From: Argyresthia goedartella
Taxonomy: Eukaryota; Arthropoda; Insecta; Lepidoptera; Argyresthiidae
Reading direction: 5' to 3'
Length of the DNA stretch: 64,000 nt
Assembly: GCA_949825045.1 (NCBI GenBank)
Contig: OX463835.1
Coordinates: 21,779,201-21,843,200, forward strand
Shown here: positions 31,816 to 43,332 of the stretch, in pieces
Position numbering within the stretch: position 1 is the first letter of the stretch
How the letters are laid out: every line of letters begins with the position of its first letter
Made by a program: the position numbers and the translations under genes
Notes under the pieces: generated by a model
Told to the model about the DNA's origin: nothing
Seen by the model: the letters and a program-made list of their open reading frames with translations, nothing else
Database searches by the model: none

Positions 31816-34010
31816 TGTAATGGTACACGAGAGTCGGTACATTAGATACTTCATTCTGCGTGATAGAGGGCTAGCCCAACGCCGCGCTGTTTTGAATACG
31901 AGAATCGGTTCAGATAACGTTTGGGGGTTTTGCATAGCTTACTGGCAAAGTTTGAAAAAAGAGGCGTGGGTTCATTCGTGGAATTTCAGTTCAGGTCAGT
32001 TTTTTTGTCGCATTCCTGCGAGATGTGTAGAGATGAGAGCCGATTTGGCTGCGCGTTGAATAAAATTATGAATAACTAAATAATGAAAGGTTATTACGGA
32101 ACGGAGAAAGCTATTATGTAGATTGCAAATATACAATTGCGATTGAGGTATGAGATGGAGGGTTTGACACCTCTATTTTGAATATCATTCTAGAGGTCTT
32201 TTGCTACGCGCACCTAGTGGTCGGGAAATGCTTAATTAATCGCAACAAGCTTTTATTGGTCAGCGATCAACAGATTCTGTGTATCGGCAGTACCAAATGA
32301 TTTGAGTGATAACCTACGGTTGATCATGGTGAATATGCGTACACACAATTTGTAGAACGGCGGATCTGCATGGCATGGTTGAAATTGGACCCTGTGTAGT
32401 TAGTGATAAGAAGCTTCGCTTGGGCAGAGCGTGTTTGCAAAGGACGCATGTGGGGCATATAAATACCAGAGCGTGGGAGGGGATTTCATTCAGTCTCTGC
32501 GTCTAGCCGCTGTGACAGTCGTCTTCACGAGTTCTAAACAGTTTTGGCTGCCGTGTTACGCGTCAGAACTATACGAATTGGTGATTGCGAAGTTTCAGTG
32601 GGTTTTCGTGAGTGTCTGAAGCGCCGAGATATACCTCGGTTCCTACCTTTATATCAACCTACCCCTAATTCCAAAACTATCCTTGGGTCGTTAGGAAAGA
32701 ACTTTTAAGTCAATGTATCTGAGTCTGAGTCTGGGCTTGGAGCGACCCTAAATTCCTTTTTCCTTCACCATAGGGTTCCTGGATTGGCTCTTAGGATATT
32801 CGCGGGCTAATCCTCTCCTCATTCCTTTCGAGTAGCGAGCTTTGAAATTCCCACACACACAGTCGTTAAACATTCAAGCACATTCAAATCAAACTCAACC
32901 ATTTTCGAGTGGTGTCGATAATGGACGTGGTATAACACTAGGTTTTAGACTAGGCTAGACAGGAGTTTAGTTGCGGCTAAACCTAGGTTGTTAGGGCATA
33001 GGGAGACTGTTTGATCGATGAGGTTCCGCGGATGGAAATAACAAATTCAGAACAAAGTTAAACCGGTGTCAACACAGTTAACATGTACTGTTGATATTTT
33101 GACATTTGTGTGTTGTCGGGGACGCGCGAAGAGATCAATTCACAGTCTAAAGTTCATTGTTTAGGTCCGGGTAGGTGTTTTGCATTGCCTTGGGTCAGAT
33201 TGGATTCAAGTTGCATTTTTAAATTAAATGTAAATTTCGCTGGATATCTAATGTGTAAGTTGAGTCGGTATATATGATTTGGCTCAGCCCAGGACGTGCT
33301 GCGGCTAGTGGAATTCATAGTTCGGTATTTATCGAATTATGCACTTCGCTATGGTGTGGGTTAGATATCCTAAAACAAAAATGCTTGCGTTTCGATAACA
33401 TCCAGCTCAAATTGCGCAGAGTTGAAGGTTTCAAAACGTTACGGACCTTTTGAGGTAACCGCTAGTTCAGAACCCATTTCGGAACTCAAATCGCAATTGT
33501 GTAAACCGGTCTTTTCGGATCGTTATTGCCGTGAACAAAATATATAATTGGAACCACCACAAGCCGCTACGAGCGAGCACATGAAATATAATTGAGTACT
33601 CACGTCGTAAAACTACGACGGATATCTATACTATAACTGTGATCGATCACTAAAACTAAAACTAAAACAAAAGATGTTCCAAAGCGCTCATATATACAAA
33701 AACCAGATGGTGCCATCACATAAAATATAACAACGATCGTTTTAGCGCAATACACCGCTGACTGATGCGAATTACCGGCTCGCGGACATATATGCTTTCT
33801 CTGTCTAACTAGAAACTGTAATTTCTGAGCCAAGCTTCGTTCGACTATTGTGCGCCTAACGGATTTCTCGACGAACGAGAATTTCAGACTTATCATTCTT
33901 ACTTACAAAACTTACAGCCGAATCGGGTCCTCTCATTTTGGGATAGATAGAATAGACGATCATAGCTACTGTTAGCGGCGGCTCAGACCATTAGCCCTGG
34001 GCCCGTTACA
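31816..34010 (+). repeat. 3' LTR of the large Ty3 element
   Basis: Same length and sequence as the left LTR apart from the one base noted. It follows the purine tract and is followed by TCATGTTAG. Confidence 0.95.
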
Positions 34011-35057
34011 TCATGTTAGTCCGATCTCTTTCTAACCTATTCAAATTGCACATAAAAGAACAGGCTTTATAATGAATGAATGGTTTTATACTCTGTGGTC
34101 TTCATTTCTCAATAAAACTGACTTCTAAAATTTATGAACTTATCGTAATATCTAAAAAATAATCGCAATAAATTCTATGTTTTACTGAAATCAAAACTAT
34201 CGACGACTGTTATTGTGATATAATGAATATTGATATCCGATACCATTGTAATATTCGATTCGATTATATTTACACATCGATAAAAGTAGAACAGGAATAT
34301 TTTATATGTGGTCACCTTTCCCTAATCCTTCACAATCCGCCATAATAAAAATAATAGTTTTGTTTTCGTTGTTCGATTACTGTAAAAGTGGTGAAAGTAT
34401 TATTCAAAGTATAGTTATTTCATTATTTTTAGAGCATTTTATTTCAATTTTCCTCATAGTCGATGTGAAAAGTTGTATGTGTCACTAAGGAGCAAAATTA
34501 TTGTCGTTATGGGCGTTTTTTTATTTTTTTTTTATTTTGATGTTCTTATTGAGATGTTCAACGTCTGCTTGCGGAGTATTGCATTCTTTGCATAAATCAT
34601 TGTTTAACATCCCCAATGATAGATGGGAAGGTATGGGGTAAACTTTTACTTAAGTACTGCCTTCATTTTAGATTAAGGCCATGTTTTTTTTCAAATTAAT
34701 GTTCACCTTTAAGAACGAGAATGCGTGATTCACCTCTGTGTGAAAGATCTAGTAAGGAGGATCAGACACTGGGTCAAATTATATTCAATGAATTAGGGTT
34801 AGGTGTCGGAATTTTGCAAAAATCAGCACTTAGTATTGAAGCCAGGGTTGTGGATATTACACCAGTTTTTGTTTCTTTGTAATAGTCACAGTATTACCGA
34901 AGTTATCCAAATTAGTATATCCAAAAACATATACAGCATTTCCGTAACGCTTTGTGAATTTGTCTTACGGCATCTGCGCTTATGATGACGTTACTCTACG
35001 ACTCACAGTCAGTCTGAGTTCGGGCGGCCGCTCGATCTCGCAGTCGTGAAAACTGAT
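34011..35057. other. No gene seen
   Basis: AT-rich right flank of the large Ty3 element. Short open stretches near 34306 and 34803 have no domain support. Some AT-rich inverted words near 34200-34280 are too short to interpret. Confidence 0.35.
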
Positions 35058-35144
35058 TTCTTTTAACACCAGTTTAAGCTGTTGAACAATTATAAAATAT
35101 AAAATTACGTGTGTTTAGTGTATAATATATATATATATATTATT

Positions 35145-35207
<63 letters not shown>

Positions 35208-35280
35208 ATATATATATATATAAACACACGTAATTTTATATTTTATAATTGTTCAACAGCTTAAATTGGTGTTAAAAGAA
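35058..35280. repeat. Perfect-arm hairpin around a long (TA)n tract
   Basis: 60-bp arms at 35058-35117 and 35221-35280 are reverse complements with one mismatch that I could find. The 103-bp centre is almost pure TA dinucleotides and is itself palindromic. The arms begin TTCTTTTAACACCA and end ACGTGTGTTTA. It could be a foldback or MITE with an expanded TA core, or a cruciform-prone locus. Confidence 0.9.
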
Positions 35281-35715
35281 TATATAATATTATATATATA
35301 TTAATGAATAAGGGATTTGTCAAAGACCAATCTGACAACTTACCTAAAGTTGACTTTATTATGGTTGCACAGTATTTTTAGAAAAATAGTGACTACGTGG
35401 GTGCTGAATTGCGTGGGTTAAAATTAAAAAAATAAGTAAAAGTTTTTATTGAACTTCAGCCACTTTGTCCGTCCTAGGTTAACAGTAATATATTTTTATC
35501 TAATATTATTCTGTTTATTTCGTCGAAAATAGCTTGGTACCTGATTCTGAGGACTTTGTGGAAAATTATAAAACGAATTGGATTTCAGTAAGTACAAAAA
35601 GCCGCGGCGGGGCTGCGCGGGGCCGCGGCGGGGTCGCGCTGGAGCCGCGCTGCTGCCGCCGCGTTTCCCGCGCGCCTCGCTCGGGGCCTCTTTGATCGTC
35701 AAATGCCCTACGTAA
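35281..35715. other. No gene seen; GC-rich patch
   Basis: Contains a short GC-rich stretch near 35600-35690 (GCCGCGGCGGGG, CCGCCGCG) in otherwise AT-rich DNA. No coding support; the minus-strand open frame here is low-complexity. Confidence 0.4.
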
Positions 35716-36352
35716 CAACAAGTGCGAGTCGGACTCCGCACGAAGGGTTCCTTACCACCGTACAATGGTGTGGAGTGAATAGTTTGGGTGTTACATAGCA
35801 AAATGTTTTTTACAAAGTTATTGGTGCGGCGACGTTCATACTCCATGTACTCATGGTTTACATATAAATAAAAAAACCTTGGCAATTCCGGGTCGGTTTA
35901 CTTGTAATCTTTGGCTTAAGTCCTATGTATAATATTCTTTATTGCACAGTAAATAATGAGTACCTACAAACTTATGAACACTTATGCTCAAAGGCGATAT
36001 ACTGTATTTTTTTCATAATTTTAGATGTAGTTTCGGAGATAAGGAGGGTATGAATGGTCATTATTTGCACTTTTTTGATCATGACTTCTAAAGTTATCAA
36101 AACTAAAATTTAAAAATAAATATTATTGAATATTTTATAAAGAGCCCTTTTCAGCGATTCCCTACATGACTTATTAGTCACGGTGTTTGTTTTTTTTCGT
36201 TTCGTCATTTTACCCCCAATTTTTTGTAGGCATATTTTTTTCATATCATCGGTTATCAGAATAAGTATTTTTGCAGATGATTTCAAGACACGCGAGTGAT
36301 CCTATAAGAGTTCCTTTTTACCTTTTGAGGTACGGAACCCTAAAAATTGGAC
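35716..36352. mobile_element. Lepidopteran nonautonomous repeat (GAGTCGGACTC ... GTACGGAACCCTA type)
   Basis: The left end carries AAGTGCGAGTCGGACTC and GAAGGGTTCC; the right end carries TTTTGAGGTACGGAACCCTA. I recognise this pair as the ends of a common lepidopteran repeat. GGGTTCC and GGAACCC at the two ends are inverse to each other. Noncoding, class not determined. Confidence 0.5.
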
Positions 36353-37556
36353 CGCGATTTTAAAATGTATCACTTTGAATTAATCAACATAAATGATGCC
36401 CTAGGGCGGTAAGCTGACGATGCGCCCGGAAAATGCGTGATTATCGTCAGACAAAAATTTCATCGCCGCATTTCACACCTTTCACACGCTTACGTCCAAT
36501 TTCATCTGTCCAAAACTCCTAACTGCCCATAAATGTCGAGTTTTACAGGAGATAACAAGTGATATGTAAGTAGGTTTACAATATTAGGTATCGTTACGAC
36601 GATGCACCTATTCGGACAGCCTATTACGTGCTATTACCTACAAACAAACTGATTTACCTACTAGAATTTGTTCTCTTGAAATACCTAGCATGTTCTACCA
36701 TCTTTTACCTTCTACTTCCTAGTAGCGTAGGTAGATAGCCTGTTTGTAGGTAGGTAGGTATGTACCCAATAGGCTGTCCGAGTAGATGCGTTGTAGGATA
36801 CCTACCTAGTGGTGGTAGTACCTAGGTAGTTAAGATAGATTCGTAGAAGGTACATGGTATCTTGTTGTGGGGAAATACGTTTTGAATTAGTACCATGATT
36901 GTTTAACTGTTTATATGAACAATACGAGGAAAAGAAAAGATATTTCATACTTCAATTATCCCAAGGAGTCACTAGGTAAGTAAATGAATACCAGATAATA
37001 CCTATCGCACAAACCCTGTTATTTAGTTAGAATTGGGTAAATCTTCCAATAATTTGTTGTTTGGTTTCAAAAATAATTGAACTCACGAATTTTTGTCAAA
37101 TTCTATTCTCGCTATTTTTTGGCTGTGTATTGATTAACTAAAGCTCAATCAATAAGAAAAATTGACACTTGGAAGCCAAAGTGGCTATGTCCTCTAGAGT
37201 CAGAATCCCGCCCACTATGGGGCGGTGCGATCAAAGGAGATTAGTAACTACCTTTGCGCTCCCGCCCGACACATGAGTAAAGAAACTGAACAGAGACAAA
37301 GATTCATACAACCACACCATTCGTAGGTAACCTATGAAAATATTTGCTGTTCGGTTTCCGAATAGTCATTTGCATATATATGCATATATTAATGGCAATA
37401 TTCCCTTAGAGGGGTAGCCAGAGCTGCAGGATCACGTAAGCCATCCTAAAGCCACGTTCAGCAATTTAGTTTATTCTCTTTTGCCATCCCTACTAAAAAG
37501 GTAAGAATTTTGCACGCTCCTTCAAAGGTTTGTCTCTGTTCCTATTCCCTACTCCT
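36353..37556. other. No gene; imperfect foldback at 36597-36795
   Basis: GATGCACCTATTCGGACAGC near 36601 is inverted as GCTGTCCGAGTAGATGC near 36771, and CCTACAAACAAAC near 36638 is inverted as GTTTGTAGG near 36740. TAGGTA-rich words separate them. This makes a degraded hairpin of about 200 bp, likely an old MITE. The remainder is unassigned. Confidence 0.45.
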
Positions 37557-37872
37557 GCGCGCCCAACCCACGCCGTGGCCGCCCCGCGCCGTGCCCGACC
37601 CGCGCCGCGACCGCCCCGCGCCGCGGCCGCCCAACTGTCGTCGACCAGCGCGAGAGCCGCCGCAGTTTGAGCGTGGGTCCAGCGCGATTTGCGCGCGGCT
37701 ACCGCGCCGCTTTCGGTGTGACGGGTTTCATCGGATTCCCTGTATTACAAATTAGTTGTTGCCGCCGCAGGCCCGCGCCACGCCCGCCCCTCGCTCGCCC
37801 CGCGTTTGGTATGGCGAGGCCTTTAAAGAGACGAGTAGCTAGCAATAATGTGGGCCAAGAATCTGGAATATC
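37557..37872. other. GC-rich low-complexity stretch, no gene
   Basis: Repeated CCGCCCCGCGCCG-type words dominate 37557-37650, and similar sequence recurs at 37760-37800. The composition is very different from the surroundings. Open frames here are low-complexity Pro/Arg/Ala and unsupported. Confidence 0.5.
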
Positions 37873-38063
37873 GTGAAGTTAGCTGAAGAAGCCTTTTCAT
37901 TTATAACCCCTCAGGATTGGCCAAACCGTGTGAACACGTAAAAAATTTAGAAGTCAAATTGTATGAACATGATGGTTGCATGGATCATTTTACTGATAGA
38001 TTGATAATTGAAGTAGAAGATGATAGCAGCACAGATTCGGATACGACAGTTGATTATTCATAA
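37873..38063 (+). pseudogene. C-terminal fragment of a second DD82E (Sailor-like) transposase
   Basis: Two reading frames, split near 37920-37935, match the end of the transposase at 21381-22835 in pattern. 'LAEEAFSFITPQDW' corresponds to 'LVAEALNKISAAEW', 'CEHVKNLEVKLYEHDG' to 'CAHVKNIENEYLKKD', and 'DRLIIEVEDDSSTDSD' to the acidic tail. It ends with TAA at 38061. Sequence identity is low, so it is a different family member. The catalytic part is absent. Confidence 0.55.
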
Positions 38064-38674
38064 GTGAGTTGAGTGTCTTGTTTGTCAAGATGGCGGAATT
38101 ATTGACCAGCTGTTCTGCTGTGTTGGTTTTGTTTACGAAAAAGCGGTTTTTACTCCATTAAAGTCCAAGTTTTATCGTGAGGAAACCTTCATATCTCCAT
38201 AGGACATCGTGGGGAAACCTCCTTAGTGGCTGCGATGGGCTATCCCCCTGTCATGCATAATGGACTTAATTATCTAAAAGTGGGCACAACTGTGCCTCTG
38301 CCACCCCGTATCGAAAAAGCATAAAGCTATATATCATCCAATGATGAAATTTATGGTGGGCTACTGGGAGACAGTGTATACGTCGCGCGACATGTTATGA
38401 GCGGTGGCCTTGAATGCGCGTAGTCACTTTTCAATAGCTGTACCTATGCGCAGTAATTCCTGCTAACGTCGCCCAGCGCTCTTAACTTACTTATACTATG
38501 GGATGAAATTTGTACATCTGCTAACGGTGTGTCCATCCACTATAAAAACCATACTAGCCGCAAGCCACAGCAATCTTGGGAGAAGTTTCATCTGCCTGAG
38601 ATCTACTCAACCATCCAGGGCGGTCGCTCAAGCTGGAGTTGGTACAGGAGTTAGGCCAGTTTGTGAAGGAGATA

Positions 38675-39046
38675 AGCCGGCTTTTCACTATGGGATGTAA
38701 TGAATTATGTATTAAGATGCAGGCAGATACACGAAGACAATGGCGCCGGTGCCAGTAAGACTGGTAGCCAGTACTGGCCTCATGTCAATCTAGCTAGACG
38801 GGTGCTCTATTCACCCCAGCACTCGCAGACAGCGCTGGATTGGCTTGATTTTATTAGGCCAATACAAGGTTTTTACAAGGCCAACACCAAGCCAGCCAGC
38901 ACTGGCCTCGGGTAAACCAAGCTTAACATCTCAAGTTGGGAAATAAATATTGCTTGCCAGTCTTTCTAGTGCCCGTTCAGCAATATTTATTTTACATCTC
39001 GAGATGTAATTTATATTAGATTATATCCCATAGTGAAAAGCTGGCT
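38675..39046. mobile_element. Nested MITE with TIR AGCCGGCTTTTCACTATGGG (in copy 1)
   Basis: The left end AGCCGGCTTTTCACTATGGG is inverted at the right end as CCCATAGTGAAAAGCTGGCT; TIRs are about 26 bp. An internal hairpin (AAATAAATATTGC / GCAATATTTATTT) lies near 38940-39000. The same 355-372-bp unit sits at the same place in copies 3 and 5, so it spread with the composite element. Confidence 0.75.
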
Positions 39047-39294
39047 TTATTCATTAAGGACCCCTGGAATGAAAGGAAATAAAGTGAAGCAGTAATAACA
39101 CCACATTTTGATATCAACATTTTTAATTTGTTTATTAACTATTTCATTAATATCGCCAATTCCTTGAAAGATTTTCTATCTCCATTATTATGTTTCTATC
39201 TGAGGGATTAATGTTTACACCACAATTCATGTTCATCTTCTATCACATTTGTGGGTTTTTATTTCCATATTTGATTCAAGTATGTATGGCGGCT

Positions 39295-39585
39295 TTGCTG
39301 GTGCTGAAAAGACAGGATTTCAATTACATTATACCAAAATGCTAAGGTAGAGGTGGACTCGACACTTGGTTAGAGGGGATGACGGACAGTGGACCGTAGC
39401 GATAGACAATACAAGGGGAAAGATAGGGCCATCCAGTGGGCATTGTCCGACGATATTATCAAGTCAACATCTCTCTGCATGCAGTTGGCAAAGAACTTTG
39501 GAGACTGGCGCGATAGAAGAGACTTGTCTTTGATCGACTTGACTCACTAACCAAGAGGCCTATGCCCAGAAGTGGGTTGATGAGT
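39295..39585 (+). pseudogene. RTE-type LINE 3' fragment inside copy 1
   Basis: Shows the end of an RTE-like ORF in broken frames ('RWTRHLVRGDDGQWT', 'WALSDDIIK', 'FGDWRD'), followed by the lepidopteran tail AGGCCTATGCCCAGAAGTGG and GTTGATGAG. The mirror copy is at 41716-42005. A passenger fragment, not functional. Confidence 0.6.
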
Positions 39586-40237
39586 GGTGAAAACGATTAT
39601 GAAGATTTCTTACCTTTTCTGTTTCGAAATCCTGGAAAATTAGGTGTTGTTTTGTTGATCGTCATCACTACCCAGGGTAAGCTTGCAAGGCGGGCAGTAT
39701 GATCCAAGAATTTCCTGAGCAAGGAATAAATAATAATATCCCGAACCAAAACAAACAAATTGTCTGATGAACTATCAGTGACAGTTCCGTGTGTCGTTCC
39801 GTTCCGTTTCGCTGCTTATTTTTAAGTCGTGTTTGATAAAAGTACTAAAGTGAACGGTTTTCTACACAAAAATAAGGATTTACCACTACTTTACCTAACC
39901 ATGTTCTATTACTAAGTTAGGAATTACATTGAGCATACAATTTTCCATCAAATTATGTATTCATTCTTATGTTATTCGCGTAAAATGAAACTATGAACGT
40001 TTTTTTGAATATTTTTTCATATTGTGTTGTACGGCCCTGGAAATTCAGTCCTTTGAGGCTAGTTGATGAACGAAAGAAATCAACTGAATGATCTAGCCGT
40101 TTTTTAGTAAGATACTCACTAAACACTTTTTTGTGGTAACGAAATTTAGAAGCTTGCTAACCATTTGTTTACTGATAGATGATGATTTTGCTAAACAAGT
40201 GATCATACTGTGTTTTTATTATTTTTTGTAGTAAGAC

Positions 40238-41043
40238 CGTCTTACTATAAAAATAATAAAAACACAGTATGATCACTTGTTTAGCAAAATCATCATCTAT
40301 CAGTAAACAAATGGTTAGCAAGCTTCTAAATTTCGTTACCACAAAGAAGTGTTTAGTGAGTATCTTACTAAAAAACGGCTAGATCATTTAGTTAATTTCG
40401 TTCGTTCATTAACTAGGCTCAAAGGACTGAATTTCCAGGGCCGTACAACACAATATGAAAAAATATTAAAAAAAACATTCATAGTTTCATTTTACGCGAA
40501 TAACATAAGAATGAATACATAATTTGTACAGCTATTGAAAAGTGACTACTGCGCATTCAAGGCCACCGCTCATAACGGGTCGCGCGACGTATACACTGTC
40601 TCCCAGTAGCCCATCATAAATTTCATCATTGGATGATATATAGCTTTATGCATTTTCGATACGGGGTGGCAGAGGCACAGTTGTGCCCACTTTTAGATAA
40701 TTAAGTCCATTTTGCATGACAGGGGGATAGCCCATCGCGGCCACTAAGGGGGTTTCCCCACGATGTCCTATGGAGATATGAAGGTTTCCTCACGATAAAA
40801 CTCGGACTTTAATGGAGTAAAAACCGCTTTTTCGTAAACAAAACCAACACAGCAGAACAGCTGGTCAATAATTCCGCCATCTTGACAAACAAGACACTCA
40901 CTAAACAAGCTTTCTCGGTTGCCTAAATTGATCATATAATATAAGCCATGCCTATCCCTGCAAAGACGCTAAAATCAGTTTTGTGGTAACGATTTTTATA
41001 ATCATGTGTTAAACAATGGTTAAAGTTTTTTGTGGTAAGACGG
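40238..41043 (-). mobile_element. Composite TIR element, copy 2 (minus, internally deleted)
   Basis: Abuts copy 1 tail-to-tail at GTAAGAC/CGTCTTAC. It keeps both termini but jumps at about 40522 from the right-terminal part to the CAGCTATTGAAAAGTGACTA part, losing about 2 kb of the interior. It ends ..TTTTTTGTGGTAAGACGG, then ATA, then copy 3. Confidence 0.8.
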
Positions 41044-41715
41044 ATACCGTCTTACTACAAAAAATAATAAAAACACAGTATGATCACTTGTTTAGCAAAA
41101 TCAACATCTATCAGTAAAGAAATGGTTAGCAAGCTTCTAAATTTCGTTACCACAAAAAAGTGTTTAGTGAGTATCTTAATAAAAAACGGCTAGACAATTC
41201 AGTTCATTTCGTTCGTTCATCAATTAGCCTGAAAGGACTGAATTTCCAGGGCCGTACAACACAACATAAAAAAATATTTTAAAAAACGTTCATAGTTTCA
41301 TTTTACGCGAATAACATAAGAATTAATACATAATTTGATGGAAAATTTTATGCTTAATGTAATTCCTAACCTAGTAATAGAACATGGTTAGGTAAAGTAG
41401 TGGTAAATCCTTATTTTTGTGCAGAAAAACCGTTCACTTTAGTACTTTTATCAAACACTACTAAAAAATAAGCAGCGAAACGGAACGGAACGACACACGG
41501 AACTGTCACTGAAAGTTTGTCAGACAATTTGTTTGTTTTGGTTCGGGATATTATTATTTATCGCTTGCTCAGGAAAGGAAATTCTTGGATCTTACTGCCC
41601 GCCCTGCACTTACTCTGGGTAGTGATGACGATCAACAAGACAACACCTAATTTTCCAGGATTTCGTAACAGAAAAGGTAAGAAATCTACATAATCGTTTT
41701 AAGCACACATCAACC

Positions 41716-42005
41716 CACTTCTAGGCATAGGCCTCTTGGTTAGTGAGTCAAGTCGATCAAAGACAAGTCTCTTCTACCGCGCCAGTCTCCAAAGTTCTTT
41801 GCCAACTGCATGCAGAGAGATGTTGACTTGATAATATCGTCGGACAATGCCCACTGGATGGCCCTATATTTCCTCTTGTGTTTTCTATCGCTACGGTCCA
41901 CTGTCCGTCATCCCCTCTAACCAAGTGTTTCGCCCACCTCTCCCTTTGTATTTTGGTATAAATTAATTGAAATCTTGTCTTTTCAGCACCGGCAAAGCCG
42001 CCATA
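41716..42005 (-). pseudogene. RTE-type LINE 3' fragment inside copy 3
   Basis: Inverse counterpart of 39295-39585, with the tail CCACTTCTAGGCATAGGCCT near 41722. Same broken reading frames. Confidence 0.6.
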
Positions 42006-42144
42006 CATACTTGAATCAAATATGGAAATAAAAACCCATGAGTGTGATAGAAGATGAACATAAATTGTGGTGTAAACCCTCAGATAGAGACATTAATAAT
42101 GGAGAAAGAAGATCTATCAAGGAATTGGCTATATTAAAGAAATT

Positions 42145-42894
42145 GTGAAATAACATTGAATGAAACTTTTATCAACAACAAAAATTATGCAGACAACATG
42201 ACGTTGCTCGCCCCCTGAATTAGTGCAATGCGGAAATTGTTAAGTGTGTGCGAGAGTTATGCTGAGAGACACGGCCTTCGATATAATGTGAAGAAGAGTG
42301 TCTATATGGTTTTTTGATCTTGTAACAAGACTCCTGAATTTGTACCTCCTCTAATCTTAAATGGGGCTAATCTCATTAATCTCGGTCACGTTATATCGGA
42401 GGATCTCAAAGATGACTTAGATATTGAAAGGGAGCGCAGTGAGTTGGCAGTCAGAGGTAAAATATTGGCTCGTAGGTTTGCAAAATGTTCAAGACAAGTC
42501 TAAATTACTTTGTTTAAGTCCTACTGTTAAACATTCTACACATGCAACCTATGGGTCAGTAATACGCTGAAGACTCTCAATGCCTTGCGTGTCCAATATA
42601 ACAACATCTTCAGAATGTTCATGGGGCTGACCCGGTTTTGTAGTGCATCGACAATGTTTGCAGAAGCATCCATTGTCAACAGAACCTGGAGCAGTACCAA
42701 CCTTATTCTTACAACATTGGACAGTCAACCCGACCACGAGAAACAAATAAATAATGTAAATTAAATTCAATTTAATGTAATGAAATGAAATTAATTAATT
42801 AATGTGTAGGTACTAATATAAGTTGATAAATACTACTTATAAAATGGATCTTTGTTATCTGAATAAAATCATATTATTATTATTATTATTATTA
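42145..42894 (+). pseudogene. 5'-truncated non-LTR retrotransposon inserted in copy 3
   Basis: Flanked by an exact 11-bp duplication TTAAAGAAATT (42134-42144 and 42895-42905) and ends in an (ATT)n tail (about 42871-42894). The interior reads as a decayed RT: 'YADN' in place of YADD is recognisable near 42187, then 'SYAERHGLRYNVKKS', 'LGHVISEDLKDDLDIERERS', 'KILARRFAKCS', and 'ALRVQYNNIFRMFMGL', interrupted by stops and frame changes. It copied only the 3' end of a LINE into copy 3. Confidence 0.85.
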
Positions 42895-42977
42895 TTAAAG
42901 AAATTAAAAATATCAAAATGTGGTGTTATTACTGCTCCGCTTTAATTCCCTTCATTCCAGGGGTCCATTATGAATAG

Positions 42978-43332
42978 AGCTAGCTTTTCACTATGGGATA
43001 TGATCTAATATAAATTACATCTCAAGATGTAAAGTAAATATTGCTGAACGGGCTCCTATTAAGACTGGCAAGTAATATTTATCTCACAACTTGAGATGTT
43101 AAGTGGTGGGTTAAGCGGTGGGTTTACCGGAGTCCAGTGCTGGCTGGCTTGGTGTTGGCCTTGTATTAACCTTGTATTGGCCTTATTAAATCAAGCCAAG
43201 CTAGTGCTGTCTGCGAGTGCTAGGGTGAATAGAGGACCCGTCTAGCTAGGTTTACACGAGGCCAATGACACTGTCTTAGTGTATCTCCATCTTAATACAT
43301 AATAAATTATATCCCATAGTGAAAAGCCGGCT
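42978..43332. mobile_element. Nested CTTTTCACTATGGG MITE (in copy 3)
   Basis: Inverse counterpart of 38675-39046; TIRs AGCTAGCTTTTCACTATGGG and CCCATAGTGAAAAGCCGGCT. Slightly shortened. Confidence 0.7.

Larger units (their letters stand above)
24249..34010 (+). mobile_element. Large Ty3/gypsy retrotransposon with 2.2-kb LTRs
   Basis: 9,762 bp: LTR, leader holding a SINE, gag, pol and LTR. The LTRs are 2,195 bp each and nearly identical (I noticed a single difference, T25227 versus G32794). They start TGTAATGG and end CGTTACA. Very long LTRs are known from the Osvaldo/Ulysses group of insect Ty3 elements, which this may resemble. Gag and Pol are joined by a -1 heptamer. The purine tract GGGAGGGGG precedes the right LTR. 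One frameshift in RT is the only clear coding lesion. No flanking duplication is found. Confidence 0.93.
38072..40237 (+). mobile_element. Composite TIR element, copy 1 (plus orientation, 5' truncated)
   Basis: Colinear with copy 3 in inverse orientation (41047-43921) and with copy 5 in direct orientation (51008 onward). It lacks the first part of the element and ends at the right terminus ..TTTTTTGTAGTAAGAC. It contains a nested 372-bp MITE (38675-39046) and a LINE 3' fragment (39295-39585). No gene of its own is seen. Confidence 0.8.

Noticed and set aside
35496..35885. 129-codon minus-strand open frame
   Set aside because: Spans the GC-rich patch and the start of a known repeat; no domain and no splice logic.
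37510..37876. Pro/Arg/Ala-rich open frames in the GC-rich stretch
   Set aside because: They exist because GC-rich DNA has few stops; composition is repetitive in every frame.
41757..42008. Minus-strand ORF of 83 codons as a gene
   Set aside because: It is a frame through the LINE 3' fragment carried in copy 3; the mirror sequence in copy 1 is closed by different stops.
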